A stretch of 64,000 nt of DNA from Bin87 sp963666865 (GCA_963666865.1 OY763072.1:1736001-1800000); one strand, 5' to 3'; positions 35,777-45,187 are shown, counted from the first letter of the stretch. Translations and numbers: made by a program. Notes: generated from the sequence alone by a model not told the origin.

Positions 35777-37693
35777 ATGAGTTTTCGACGATTATGGCAT
35801 CCAAAGTTCCTGTTGATGGCCGGAATACTTGCGCTGATGCCCGCTTTGGTTGCGTGTGGCGAAAGCGCTCCCACGCCGGCGCAGCAAACCACCGACAGCG
35901 GCAGCGCCGCAGCTCCTGCGGCTGGCCCGACTCCCACGCTGGACGTGATGGCCGCCGCCGACGAGCCAACTCCCACTGCTCCGTTGGATGCCACGCCCAC
36001 GCCGGTTCCCGTGCCCACCGCCATCGCCGTCGAACAGCGACCCGATTGGTGGCAGGAAGGCGAGAGCAAGCACTACCGGGGCGATTTCCCGTTGGTGGCC
36101 ACCAGCAACCCCGGCTTTTGGGACGTTCACTACGGTGGTTCCATGAACACCGTGCTGATCCCCTCCGGTCCCCGCTTCAACCAGATCCTGGAATATAACC
36201 CGGTGAACCCCAATGAGATCATCGGCGACCTGGCGTTGAGTTGGGAATCCTACGAGGATGGCGACGAGTTCGGTTACGTCTTCCACCTCAACCCCGACGC
36301 AACGTTCTCTGATGGACACCCGGTCACGGCGGAAGACGTCGTGTTCTCCATTGACCGCATTACGTTGGGTCAGGTAGAGGAAGGCGTACTGCGCGCCCGC
36401 ACCGGTTTCCTGAATAACTTCGTGGTTCACGGCTCCGCCGAGGTGATTGACGACCACACCGCGCAAGTGCCTCTCCGTTTCCCTGCCGCCGGGTTCATCC
36501 CCAACCTGGCGTCCGACTACATGAAGGTGTACCCCAAGCACGTCGCCGAAAACCTCAGCCAGGAGCAGGCCAACACCGGCCTGACCCAGCAGGAAGCCGT
36601 CGATGCCGTCAATGCTGGACAACCTGCCGCGCTAATTGGATCCGGTCCCTGGATGCTGCGCGATTGGGAAAAGGACGTTGGATACACCTTCGACCGCAAT
36701 CCCAACTACTTCAAGACGGGGCGCCCGTTCTTCGACGGCCTCAAGATATTCCTCATCCGGGACACGGCACGCCGCATCTCGGCGTTGCAGGCTGGACAGG
36801 TTTACGGTACTTATCAACCAGTAACCGGCTCCAATCGGCCGGAAGACATGGCCCGATTGGAAGACGATACCGAGGGCCGCGTCCGCGCCGTCATCCTGGA
36901 AGACTCCGGCGTAGAGGCTTGGTTCCTGAACCTCGACAAGCCTCCCTTCGACGACGCTAGAGTTCGCCGGGCCATGTACCTGGGCGTCAACCGGGACAAC
37001 GCCGTAGAGAAGTCGATCCTCGGCTTTGGCACCCCAGGCACGTTCTTCGCCCCGGGTGTGGTGGAAGACCTCGAAGCGCTGCGGACCGAAAACCCGGCCT
37101 TCGCTTCGGACCGCTCGGCGGCATTGGCTGAAGCGCAACAACTGCTGACCGAAGCAGGTTATCCTGACGGTTTCGAGGTCACTCTCAACGTCGTGAACGG
37201 CAACCCGGCCTTGTCCATGGCGGAAGTGCTGGCGGCGCAACTACGAGAGGATCTGGGCATCGAAATCGTACTGCAGCCCACCGACCTGGCGACTATGTAC
37301 GTAGGTATGCGCGACGGTGTTGCCAATATCGACGGCGTTGGCACCGGCATTATCCTGCGCGACCCGGGCGACATCATCAATCAGTTCTATCTGCAGGATG
37401 TCCTGCGCAATCCTCACAACTGGCAGAACGACCGCGTGGATGAATTGATCGACCTGCAAAACCGGGCCATTGACCCGTCTGAACGGCAGGGTCACCTGGA
37501 AGAACTGGCCGGCATACTGCACCGCGGCGAAAGCCACTGGCTGCCGGTTTTCTGGGGTTCCAACGGTGGAGCGTTCGACTATCGAATACGCAATTACTAC
37601 TACCCACCCACCGTGCAGCTGATCAAAAAATGGGACCACGTGTGGTTCGATCCTGACCGCGAAATGCCATCGGAAGTCGGCTACGTCCCATAA
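35777..37693 (+). CDS. ABC transporter family 5 solute-binding lipoprotein, paralogue 2
   Basis: A 638-residue lipoprotein with lipobox PALVAC and the same linker (TPTAPLDATPTPVPVPTA) as its neighbours. The domain motifs follow paralogue 1 closely: NPGFWDVHYGGSMNTVLIPSG, HPVTAEDVVFSIDRITLGQVEEGVLRARTG, and IILRDPGDIINQFYLQDVLRNPHNWQNDRVDEL. The ATG at 35777 has AGGAGG 8 bases upstream. Three copies in a row followed by one permease pair suggest either a shared transporter or different ligand preferences. Confidence 0.9.
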   Translation: MSFRRLWHPKFLLMAGILALMPALVACGESAPTPAQQTTDSGSAAAPAAGPTPTLDVMAAADEPTPTAPLDATPTPVPVPTAIAVEQRPDWWQEGESKHYRGDFPLVATSNPGFWDVHYGGSMNTVLIPSGPRFNQILEYNPVNPNEIIGDLALSWESYEDGDEFGYVFHLNPDATFSDGHPVTAEDVVFSIDRITLGQVEEGVLRARTGFLNNFVVHGSAEVIDDHTAQVPLRFPAAGFIPNLASDYMKVYPKHVAENLSQEQANTGLTQQEAVDAVNAGQPAALIGSGPWMLRDWEKDVGYTFDRNPNYFKTGRPFFDGLKIFLIRDTARRISALQAGQVYGTYQPVTGSNRPEDMARLEDDTEGRVRAVILEDSGVEAWFLNLDKPPFDDARVRRAMYLGVNRDNAVEKSILGFGTPGTFFAPGVVEDLEALRTENPAFASDRSAALAEAQQLLTEAGYPDGFEVTLNVVNGNPALSMAEVLAAQLREDLGIEIVLQPTDLATMYVGMRDGVANIDGVGTGIILRDPGDIINQFYLQDVLRNPHNWQNDRVDELIDLQNRAIDPSERQGHLEELAGILHRGESHWLPVFWGSNGGAFDYRIRNYYYPPTVQLIKKWDHVWFDPDREMPSEVGYVP

Positions 37694-37723
37694 TTGAGGT
37701 ACACATCAGCTGTATCTCACGGA

Positions 37724-37754
37724 GAGGGCGGGTTCGATACCCGCCCTCATTTTT
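37724..37754 (+). terminator. Intrinsic terminator after paralogue 2
   Basis: A perfect 10-bp stem GAGGGCGGGT (37724-37733) / ACCCGCCCTC (37739-37748) around TCGAT is followed by ATTTTTG. This is a textbook intrinsic terminator. Confidence 0.9.
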
Positions 37755-37821
37755 GTCGGGATGGTTGAATGTGACAATCACTTGCCGATAATCCATACGA
37801 TCAAGTATTCAGAAAACGGAT

Positions 37822-37850
37822 TTGACAATCAAATCCGCCGTCCGTAGCAT
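37822..37850 (+). promoter_or_regulatory. Promoter of solute-binding protein gene 3
   Basis: TTGACA (37822-37827), a 17-base spacer and TAGCAT (37845-37850), about 97 bases before the ATG at 37947. It matches the promoter at 35653. Confidence 0.65.
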
Positions 37851-37946
37851 CTTGCAACGCAGACTATTCTATGAAAAACGAGACTCGTACTTCTCCACTG
37901 GCCTGTCGTTGTATTTCGAAGGCACCCGCAAAGGAGGGTTGATCTG

Positions 37947-39873
37947 ATGGATTTCCGATTCTGGCGCCGATCACGGATACTGATCGTGGCGGCCGTAATG
38001 ACAGCCTCCGTCTTGATAATCGCGTGTGGCGGTACGGCAACCCCGGAACAAACTACCACTGGCGATTCAGGTGGTGCTGCCCCTGCGCCGGCCGCTGCCG
38101 GCGCCACACCTACGTTGGATCCTTTTGCCGGAGTGCAGGAGTCCACACCTACGCCGCCCCTGGACGCTACCGCTACTCCGGTCCCGGTGCCCACTGCCGT
38201 GGCCATCGATCAGCGACCCGACTGGTGGCAGGAAGGCGAAAGCAAGCACTACCGCGGGGATTTTCCGCTGGTAGCGACTCACAATCCAGGATTCTGGGAC
38301 GTGCATTACGGCGGTTCGCTGAACAGCGTGTTGATCCCGTCGGGTCCACGGTTCAACCAAATATTAGAGTACAACCCGGTGAACCCCAGCGAGATCATCG
38401 GCGATCTGGCGGTCAGCTGGGAATCATATGAAGAAGGCGACGAGTTCGGGTACATCTTCCACCTGCACCCGGACGCCACCTTCACGGACGGCCACCCGGT
38501 TACAGCAGAGGACATAGTGTTCTCCCTGGACCGGATCACGCTGGGCCAGGCAGAAGAGGGCGTGCTGCGGGCACGCACCGGCTTCCTCAACAACTTCATC
38601 GTGCATGGCACGGCTTCGGTTATCGACGACCATACGGCGAAAGTGCCGCTGCGTTTTCCCGCCGCCGGCTTCATCCCCAACCTGGCGTCGGACTACATGA
38701 AGGTGTACCCGAAACATATCGCCGAGAACCTGACCCAGGAACAGGCGAACACCGGTTTGACGCAGGAAGAAGCCATAGCGGCCATCAATGCCGGGAATCC
38801 GGAAAGCCTCATCGGCTCGGGTCCCTGGATGCTCCGTGACTGGGAATAAGGACGTTGGGTACGCTTTCGAGAAGAATCCCACCTACTTCAAATCGGGGCG
38901 CCCCTTCTTCGACGCCATGCAGATATTCCTCATCCGGGACACCGCCCGCCGAATATCGGCGTTGCAGGCAGGGCAGGTGTACGGCTCTTACCAGCCGGTT
39001 ACCGGAGGAAATCGCCCCGAAGATATGGCCCGCCTGGAAGAGGACACCGACGGGCGGGTGCGCGCCGTCATCCTGGAAGCGACCGGTATCCAGGCATTCT
39101 TCCTGAACCACAACAAACCGCCCTTTGACGACCCCAGGGTGCGACGAGCGTTCTATCTGGGCATGGACCGGGATTTGGGCGTGGAGAAGGCCATTCTTGG
39201 CTTTGGCGCGCCGGGCACATTCTTCGCTCCTGGCGTCGTTGAGGACATGGAAGACTTGAAAGCCAACCACCCGACTTACGGCGACCGGGAAGCGGCCCTG
39301 GCCGAAGCTCGCACGCTGCTTACCGAAGCCGGTTACCCGGACGGGTTCGAGATCACCCTCAATACCGTAGGTACCAATCCGTCTCTGGCCGCCGCCGAAG
39401 TCATCGCTCCGCAGATGCGCGAAGACCTGAACATCGACATCGTCATCCAGCCTACCGACCTGGCTACCATGTACGTGGGAATGCGCGACGGCGTGGCCAA
39501 TATGGACGGCGTGGGCACCGGCATCATCCTGCGAGATCCCGGCGATATCATCAACCAGTTCTACCTGCAGGACGTGCTGCGCAACCCCCACAACTGGCAG
39601 AACGACCGGGTGGATGAGCTTATCGTCTTGCAGAACCAGGCCGTTGACCCGGCGGCGCGGCAAGGCCACCTGGAGGAACTTGCCGAGATACTTCACCGGG
39701 GCGAAAGTCACTGGCAGCCCTACTTCTGGTACTCCAGCGGTGGAGCGTTCGACTATCGGGTGCGCAACTTCTACTACCCGGCGACGGTCCAGTTGATCCA
39801 CAAGTGGGATCACGTCTGGTTCGACCCCGATCGGGAACCCATACCCGCTGACCAAAAAGGCTACGTGCCCTAA
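37947..39873 (+). pseudogene. ABC transporter family 5 solute-binding lipoprotein, paralogue 3, frameshifted
   Basis: Together the two frames would give about 641 residues, the same length and order as the paralogues. The first frame (37947-38849) ends in WMLRDWE plus TAA; the paralogues continue WMLRDWEKDVGY. One extra T (near 38847, within GAATAAGGAC compared with GAAAAGGAC in paralogue 2) moves the reading to the +1 frame, which then runs intact to 39873. The downstream frame keeps all family motifs. This is a recent pseudogene, a sequencing or assembly error, or much less likely a programmed shift. A good promoter and AAAGGAGG before the ATG are retained. Confidence 0.8.
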
Positions 39874-39914
39874 TTCCATCGGCGGACACTTGGGTCCTGA
39901 CCTGCACCCATCGA

Positions 39915-39947
39915 TGGCCGGCCGCAGGGTTTCGCCCCGGCCGGCCA
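39915..39947 (+). terminator. GC-rich hairpin after paralogue 3
   Basis: TGGCCGGCC (39915-39923) and GGCCGGCCA (39939-39947) are perfect inverted repeats. There is no T-run, so termination may be partial, which would allow some read-through into the permease genes at 40001. Confidence 0.5.
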
Positions 39948-40000
39948 TTGTGTACAATACCGACTAACAAGTTGTCGCCCAATCCGGCAGGAGTTGAGGA

Positions 40001-40960
40001 ATGTACCAATACCTACTCCGAAGGCTGCTCCTCTTCATCCCCACGATGTTGCTTGCCACCATCATGGTGTTCGCCCTGTTCTCGATCGTGCCCGGGGACG
40101 CCGCGGTGTTCCTACTTACGGGGGAGGATGCCGGCGGGCGCGTGACCAACGAAGACTTCGAAAGGCTCCGGGAAGATCTGGGCCTCAACCGTCCGATTTA
40201 CGTCCAGTATGGTGATTGGCTCTGGGGCGTCCTTCGTGGGGACCTGGGCGATTCCCTCTACTATGGAACTCCCTTCGGCCTGGAACTCATCGAGCGTTTC
40301 GCCCGCACTTTTGAATTGGCCGTCCTCGCCATCGCCATGGCTTTCGTCGCCGCCGTGCCGCTGGGCATTCTGTCGGCGATGAAACAGGATACCGGCATCG
40401 ACTACGTGAGCAGAATAATCGCGCTGCTCGGCATCGCGATGCCAACATTCTGGATTGGGGTGCTGGTCATATACGGCCTCGCCTACGGCTTCGGCTGGCT
40501 GCCACCATTAGAGTACGCCCACTTATGGGAAGATCCGTGGCAGAACTTGCAGCTGATGCTGCTCCCCGCCGCAGTGGTGGGTTTCCATGACATGGCGTTC
40601 ACCGCACGGGTAACTCGCTCTGCGATGCTGGAAGTGATGCGCGAAGACTATATGCGCACCGCCCGCTCCAAAGGGTTGCGCGAATGGGTCGTTGTAGGTC
40701 GCCACGCCCTGAAGAACGCCATGCTGCCGGTGATCACCGTGTCCGGCTACCAGTTTGGCCGTCTCTTGGGTGGCGTCATCATCGTTGAGCAGATCTTTGT
40801 CGTGCCCGGCGTCGGCAAGTTCCTCATCGACGCCATCATCCATCGGGACTTTCCGGTCATCCAGGGCGTTATCCTGATGACCGCCGCCGTGGTACTGATA
40901 CTCAACCTGATAATCGATATGCTGTACGGCATCCTCGACCCGCGGATCCGTTACGCCTAA
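40001..40960 (+). CDS. ABC transporter permease, DppB type
   Basis: A 319-residue six-helix permease of the peptide/nickel ABC importer family. The N-terminal MYQYLLRRLLLFIPTMLLATIMVFALFSIVPGD is typical. The coupling EAA-like loop reads EVMREDYMRTARSKGLREWVVVGRHALKNAMLPVITV. It forms a membrane channel with the DppC-type protein at 41009. Presumably it serves the three solute-binding proteins upstream; no ATPase gene (DppD/DppF) follows in this window. Confidence 0.93.
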   Translation: MYQYLLRRLLLFIPTMLLATIMVFALFSIVPGDAAVFLLTGEDAGGRVTNEDFERLREDLGLNRPIYVQYGDWLWGVLRGDLGDSLYYGTPFGLELIERFARTFELAVLAIAMAFVAAVPLGILSAMKQDTGIDYVSRIIALLGIAMPTFWIGVLVIYGLAYGFGWLPPLEYAHLWEDPWQNLQLMLLPAAVVGFHDMAFTARVTRSAMLEVMREDYMRTARSKGLREWVVVGRHALKNAMLPVITVSGYQFGRLLGGVIIVEQIFVVPGVGKFLIDAIIHRDFPVIQGVILMTAAVVLILNLIIDMLYGILDPRIRYA

Positions 40961-41008
40961 ACGCGGCCACGAGCCTTTCCGAAAGGGCGAGGGCAGGCAG
41001 GTGTTGCC

Positions 41009-41917
41009 ATGATTGATCAAACGTCGGAACAGGCGGTCATAGCGCGTGACCAGATCGCCGCGCCAAGTTTTGCGGGGCGCAGTTGGACTCAATTCACCCG
41101 TTTCATACGGACCAAACCGTTGGGAGCGATTGGTGGAGCGATTGTCCTGGTGCTCGTCGTGGTCGCGGTCTTGGCTCCGGTCCTATCTCCCTACGATCCA
41201 AGGTCCACCCCGGCGGCCCCGTGGGAACCGCCCAATGCCGATTACATCCTTGGCGCCGATTATGTGGGGCGGGATGTGCTCAGTCGGCTCATTTACGGCG
41301 CTCGCATCTCCTTGTACGTGGGCATGGGAAGCGTATTGGTGGGCATCACGGCCAGTTTCGTCATCGGCGTCTCTCTGTCATACATTGGCGGCGTGATCGA
41401 TATGGTTGCCCAGCGGATAGTGGACGCCCTGATGTCTCTGCCCGGCCTCCTGATCGCGTTGGCGATCATGGCCGTGGTCACACCGTCTCTGAATACTGTT
41501 ATCCTGGCAATCGTGATCGGTATGATCGCTCCTGTGATCAGAACCGTGCGTTCGCAGGTGCTATCCCTGAAGGAATTGGACTACGTAACGGCGGCGCTGG
41601 CCGTCGGCGCCAGCCCCCGCCGCATCATCTTCCGGCACATCGTCCCCAACTGCTTCGCCACCTACCTGGTCCTGGCCACCTACTACCTGGGCTTTGCCAT
41701 CATCATCGAAGCATCGCTGTCGTTCCTGGGCGTGGGAGCCCCTCCCGACCAGCCCAGTTGGGGCGGCATGTTGGTGCGGGCGGCTTCCGCCCATGTCAAG
41801 GCTGGCCCGTGGCTTGCCATCTTCCCTGGCCTGGCCCTCTTCCTGGTGGTGATGGGGTTCAACCTGCTGGGCGACGCCCTGCGCGACGTGTTCGACCCCC
41901 GCCTGCGCGGCCGTTAG
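41009..41917 (+). CDS. ABC transporter permease, DppC type
   Basis: A 302-residue partner permease. An N-terminal cytoplasmic extension leads to the first helix (LGAIGGAIVLVLVVVAVLAPVLSPYDP). The EAA-like loop SLKELDYVTAALAVGASPRRIIFRHIVPNC contacts the ATPase. The C-terminal GVGAPPDQPSWGGML is typical of the family. It starts 48 bases after the DppB-type gene. The nucleotide-binding subunits must be encoded elsewhere. Confidence 0.93.
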   Translation: MIDQTSEQAVIARDQIAAPSFAGRSWTQFTRFIRTKPLGAIGGAIVLVLVVVAVLAPVLSPYDPRSTPAAPWEPPNADYILGADYVGRDVLSRLIYGARISLYVGMGSVLVGITASFVIGVSLSYIGGVIDMVAQRIVDALMSLPGLLIALAIMAVVTPSLNTVILAIVIGMIAPVIRTVRSQVLSLKELDYVTAALAVGASPRRIIFRHIVPNCFATYLVLATYYLGFAIIIEASLSFLGVGAPPDQPSWGGMLVRAASAHVKAGPWLAIFPGLALFLVVMGFNLLGDALRDVFDPRLRGR

Positions 41918-41943
41918 GCGCGTTGTTGAAGGATCGGCGCCAT

Positions 41944-43269
41944 GTGATTTCGGCGCCGGCGTGGTTGATGGCCGCGCTGGCGCTGTTGACGTTAGGCTTG
42001 GCGATGGCTTGTTCTCCCGCCCAGACGCCGGCCAGTGTCGATCCAGCCGACCTGCCCACGGCTGTATCCGGCACCGCGTTCCCCACCAGTGCACCAGCCA
42101 CCGCGCTACCGGCCGCGGAGTTGTCTGAATCCGCCACGACAATCCCGGTATCGCCGGAAGGCACGGTGCATTCCGTTGGCGCCGAAGAGGCGGAAGCCGC
42201 CCGTACCAAGTTCCAACGGTTGCTCCGGGCATCCTCCTGGGACACCGATTTCACCCGCTCGACTATCTCATTTGATGAGATCATGACCGGTGGGCCTCCC
42301 AAAGACGGCATCCCTGCTATTGACAACCCGGAGTTTGAGACCGTGGTCGATGCTGACGCGTGGTTGGACGCGCGGGAACCGGTGCAGGTAGTTGACCTCA
42401 ATGGTGATGCTCGCGCCTATCCGGTTCAGGTCATGGTCTGGCATGAGATAGTCAACGACACCGTTGGCGACGAACCGGTTGTCATAACGTTTTGACCCCT
42501 CTGCAACACCGCCTTCGTGTTCAGGCGGACGGTTGACGGAGCGGTGCTGGATTTCGGCACCACGGGCGCTCTTCGCGACAGTAACTTGTTGATGTACGAC
42601 CGTCAGACCGAATCCTGGTGGCAGGAATTCGGCGGCGAGGGCGTCATCGGCCACTACGCCGGCCGCCGGTTGGAGCAACTTTACCTGTCCATCGTGTCCT
42701 GGGATGAGTTCAAAATGGCTTACCCTGATGGAAAGGTGCTTTCCCGGCCGGCATCCGGTCGCCCCTATGGACAGAACCCATACGCCGGCTACGACCGTCC
42801 CGGCAGTACGCCGTTCCTGTTTAGCGGCGAGACCGACCCTCGACTACCCGCTGTCGAGCGTGTCGTCGCCATCGAGCGCGGCAACGCGGCTTGGGCCGCG
42901 TCGTTTTCCACACTGGCAGATGAACGGGTGGTAAAAGCATCTGTAGGCGGAGAGGACATCGTGGTGTTCTGGATGCCGGGGACAGCATCTTCACTGGACA
43001 GCGGCTCTATCGCCAGCGGGCGGGACGTCGGAGCTGCGGGTATATTCTCCCCAAAGGGTCCCGACGGTTCGACGCTGAGCTTCACGGCGGATGCCGATGG
43101 ACGGATTACCGACGAGCAAACCGGCAGCGAGTGGAACATCTTTGGTCAGGCCGTTAGCGGTGCCCTGGCGGGTTCACAACTCGATCCGTTGCCGGGCCGC
43201 AGCGGACAGCTTTGGTTCTCGTGGGCCGTTTATCGGCCCGATACCGTCGTGTACCCCGCAGCGCCGTAG
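41944..43269 (+). CDS. DUF3179 lipoprotein, predicted selenoprotein (UPLC replaces CPLC)
   Basis: About 441 residues if the TGA at 42493-42495 is read as selenocysteine (U184). Before it comes the DUF3179 stretch DARAYPVQVMVWHEIVNDTVGDEPVVITF. After it, in the same frame, comes PLCNTAFVFRRTVDGAVLDFGTTGALRDSNLLMYDRQTESWWQEFGGEGVIG. In the family this site reads TF/TYCPLCN, so the TGA sits exactly on the first Cys of a CxxC pair. A hydrophobic signal ends in LAMAC (Cys23), so the protein is probably a lipoprotein. The GTG at 41944 follows AAGGA by 10 bases; TTG at 41926 is an alternative. A hairpin starts 13 bases after the TGA. A simple nonsense mutation is the competing reading; the function of DUF3179 is unknown. 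Confidence 0.85.
42509..42528 (+). promoter_or_regulatory. Candidate bacterial SECIS hairpin of the DUF3179 gene
   Basis: CCGCCU (42509-42514) pairs perfectly with AGGCGG (42523-42528) around an 8-base loop UCGUGUUC that begins 20 bases after the UGA. Spacing fits a bacterial SECIS; the loop G is at its third base, whereas the usual model wants it in the first two. Not tested by folding. Confidence 0.5.
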
Positions 43270-43291
43270 GGGCGGGTTTGAAACCCGCCCC
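43269..43291. terminator. Bidirectional terminator between the DUF3179 and amino-acid dehydrogenase genes
   Basis: GGGGCGGGTT (43269-43278) and AACCCGCCCC (43282-43291) pair around TGA. It starts at the last base of the DUF3179 stop and lies 26 bases from the convergent gene end at 43318. The sequence belongs to the same GGGGCGGG family as the hairpin at 45128. Confidence 0.75.
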
Positions 43292-43317
43292 GGCATGGCC
43301 GCCGCCGTTATGGAGCC

Positions 43318-44385
43318 CTAACTGCGCCAAATCTGGCGGACCCGCCGTACCTCCGCCAGGCGCGCCTCTGCCAGCATGTCCGCCGCCCGGGCCGTGGCGA
43401 TTTCCTTTTTGCGAGCGGTGGTGAGGACTGCTGACATCTGCTCGTAAATGCGCTCGGTCTGCTGTCGCGAGCGTTCCGGGTTGTAGGGCCGGCCGATCTC
43501 CGCCGCAGCGTTGATGATGCCGCCGGCGTTAATGAGAAAGTCCGGCGCGTAGATGATACCTCGCCGGTGCAGCTCTTCCCCATCTTCAGGCGTGGCCAGT
43601 TGGTTGTTGGCTCCGCCGGCCACGATGCGGCAGCGCAGGCGGTCTATGGTCTTGGCGTTTATGACGCCACCCAGGGCGCAGGGGGCGAAAATGTCGCAGT
43701 CCACGTCGTAGATGTCGTCCGGGGCCACCACCTTAGCGCCCATTTGTCGCGCCCGGTCCAGGGCAGTCTCGCTCACGTCGGTGGCGATTACCTGGACATC
43801 ATCGTCCAGCAGGTGCTCGGCCGTGTGGCTCGCCACTTTGCCGAACCCCTGCATCGCCACCGTGCGGCCGCGCAGGGAATCGGCGCCCCAAACGTCGGCG
43901 GCGCAGGCCCGCATACCCATGTACACGCCCAGACCGGTCATGATCGAAGTGTCTCCGCTGCCGCCCAGGGTCAAATCCAGCCCCACCACGTGCTCCGTTT
44001 CCTGACGGACGGTTTCCAGATCCCGCCCGGTGGTTCCCACGTCTGTGGTGGTCAAATACCGGCCACCCAGGGTATCGACAAATCGCCCCCAGGCGCGCAG
44101 CAGCGCCTCGGTCTTGTCAGTGCGTGGGTCGCCGATTATGACGCCCTTGCCGCCACCCAGGTTCAGGCCCGCCGCCGCCGATTTGTAGGTCATGGCCTGT
44201 GACAGGTTCAGAGCATCGGCCAGCGCGTCGGCCTCGGTGGCGTAGGGCCACATCCGGGTGCCGCCGCAAGAAGGCCCCAGGGTGGTGTCGTGAATGGCGA
44301 TAATTCCGCGCAGGCCGGATGCCGGGTCACTGTACATCGCCACCTGCTCGTGGCCCCGATGTGCCATTGTATTCAGCACGTCCAT
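43318..44385 (-). CDS. Leu/Phe/Val/Glu dehydrogenase family (leucine dehydrogenase-like)
   Basis: A 355-residue NAD-dependent amino-acid dehydrogenase. The substrate-binding and catalytic region is SQAMTYKSAAAGLNLGGGKGVIIGDP with the conserved Lys residues. The Rossmann domain has GRTVAMQGFGKVASHTAEHLL. GRYLTTTDVGTTGRDLETVRQET and APDFLINAGGIINAAAEIG are typical of branched-chain enzymes. AGGAGGT lies 6 bases before the ATG at 44385. A TATAAT (complement of 44417-44422) lies 32 bases upstream as a likely -10 box. It would deaminate a branched-chain or aromatic amino acid to its 2-oxo acid. Confidence 0.92.
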   Translation of the reverse strand: MDVLNTMAHRGHEQVAMYSDPASGLRGIIAIHDTTLGPSCGGTRMWPYATEADALADALNLSQAMTYKSAAAGLNLGGGKGVIIGDPRTDKTEALLRAWGRFVDTLGGRYLTTTDVGTTGRDLETVRQETEHVVGLDLTLGGSGDTSIMTGLGVYMGMRACAADVWGADSLRGRTVAMQGFGKVASHTAEHLLDDDVQVIATDVSETALDRARQMGAKVVAPDDIYDVDCDIFAPCALGGVINAKTIDRLRCRIVAGGANNQLATPEDGEELHRRGIIYAPDFLINAGGIINAAAEIGRPYNPERSRQQTERIYEQMSAVLTTARKKEIATARAADMLAEARLAEVRRVRQIWRS

Positions 44386-44548
44386 GGCAACACCTCCTGA
44401 ATTTTCCTATGTCTCTATTATACGATACGTTCTTGGCGTCCCCTGGGATTACCCGCCAACCGGCGCGAGTGCGACGGTCAGTTCCAGTTATGCCGTTGCT
44501 GTATAATCCCCGCAGTCAATCCGCACGACACCGATCAGGAGGCGCCCA

Positions 44549-45097
44549 ATGCCCCCCAAGCAATATGAGAACCCGCCCGGCCTTGTCATTGAAGGCACCA
44601 AGCGATACCACGCCATCATCAAAACCGACAAGGGCGACATGACAATTGAGCTTCTGTCTGAAGTGGCGCCGCTGACCGTCAACAATTTTGTGTTCCTGGC
44701 TCGCGACGGTTTTTACGAAGACAATCAGTTCCATCGCGTGATCAACGGTTTTATGATCCAGGGCGGCTGCCCCAGAGGGGACGGCACCGGCGGCCCGGGC
44801 TATCGCTTCCGGGATGAGGAGGTCACCCGCTCCTACACCCGAGGCACTCTGGCGATGGCCAACGCCGGGCCCAACACCAACGGCAGCCAGTGGTTCATCG
44901 TGCACGGCGCCGACGTTGGACTCCCGCCCAACTACACTATCTTCGGGAGATTGACCGATGGCGATGACGTGTTGGAGGCCCTCGCTACCTCCCCGGTCCG
45001 GCAGAGCCGGAGCGGCGAGAACTCCCAGCCTACGGAGCGCCTCGGCATCAGCAATATCGAGATCACTGAGACCGACCTGGGTGGCGCTGCCTCTTGA
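44549..45097 (+). CDS. Cyclophilin-type peptidyl-prolyl cis-trans isomerase
   Basis: A 182-residue cyclophilin without signal peptide, so cytoplasmic. The core is KGDMTIELLSEVAPLTVNNFVFLARDGFYEDNQFHRVINGFMIQGGCPRGDGTGGPGYRF, then GTLAMANAGPNTNGSQWFIVHG and YTIFGRLTDGDDVLEAL. The FHRV and QGG active-site residues and the FIVHG stretch are present. AGGAGGCG lies 7 bases before the ATG. A TATAAT at 44502-44507 is a candidate -10 with no good -35; this 163-base gap is shared with the divergent dehydrogenase gene. Confidence 0.94.
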   Translation: MPPKQYENPPGLVIEGTKRYHAIIKTDKGDMTIELLSEVAPLTVNNFVFLARDGFYEDNQFHRVINGFMIQGGCPRGDGTGGPGYRFRDEEVTRSYTRGTLAMANAGPNTNGSQWFIVHGADVGLPPNYTIFGRLTDGDDVLEALATSPVRQSRSGENSQPTERLGISNIEITETDLGGAAS

Positions 45098-45127
45098 CTG
45101 GTGGTCGCTGGAAATCGGCAAATACAT

Positions 45128-45153
45128 GGGGCGGGATCAAAACCCGCCCCTTT
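45128..45153. terminator. Hairpin terminator between the cyclophilin and MFS genes
   Basis: GGGGCGGG (45128-45135) pairs with CCCGCCCC (45143-45150), loop ATCAAAA, followed by TTTCG. It lies between convergent genes and could serve both. Confidence 0.75.
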
Positions 45154-45187
45154 CGTTTCGATCAGAGACCTGAAGTGGGCATTCGAC

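Noticed and set aside
38841..38850. Programmed +1 frameshift in the third solute-binding gene
   Set aside because: The site GAA-TAA lacks a slippery codon (the Glu tRNA would have to re-pair on AAU), and neither paralogue uses a shift. Mutation or sequencing error is more likely.
41083..42495. A 470-codon open frame starting inside the DppC-type gene
   Set aside because: Its first 287 codons are an out-of-frame shadow of the permease gene; only the part from about 41944 is real, as the start of the DUF3179 gene.
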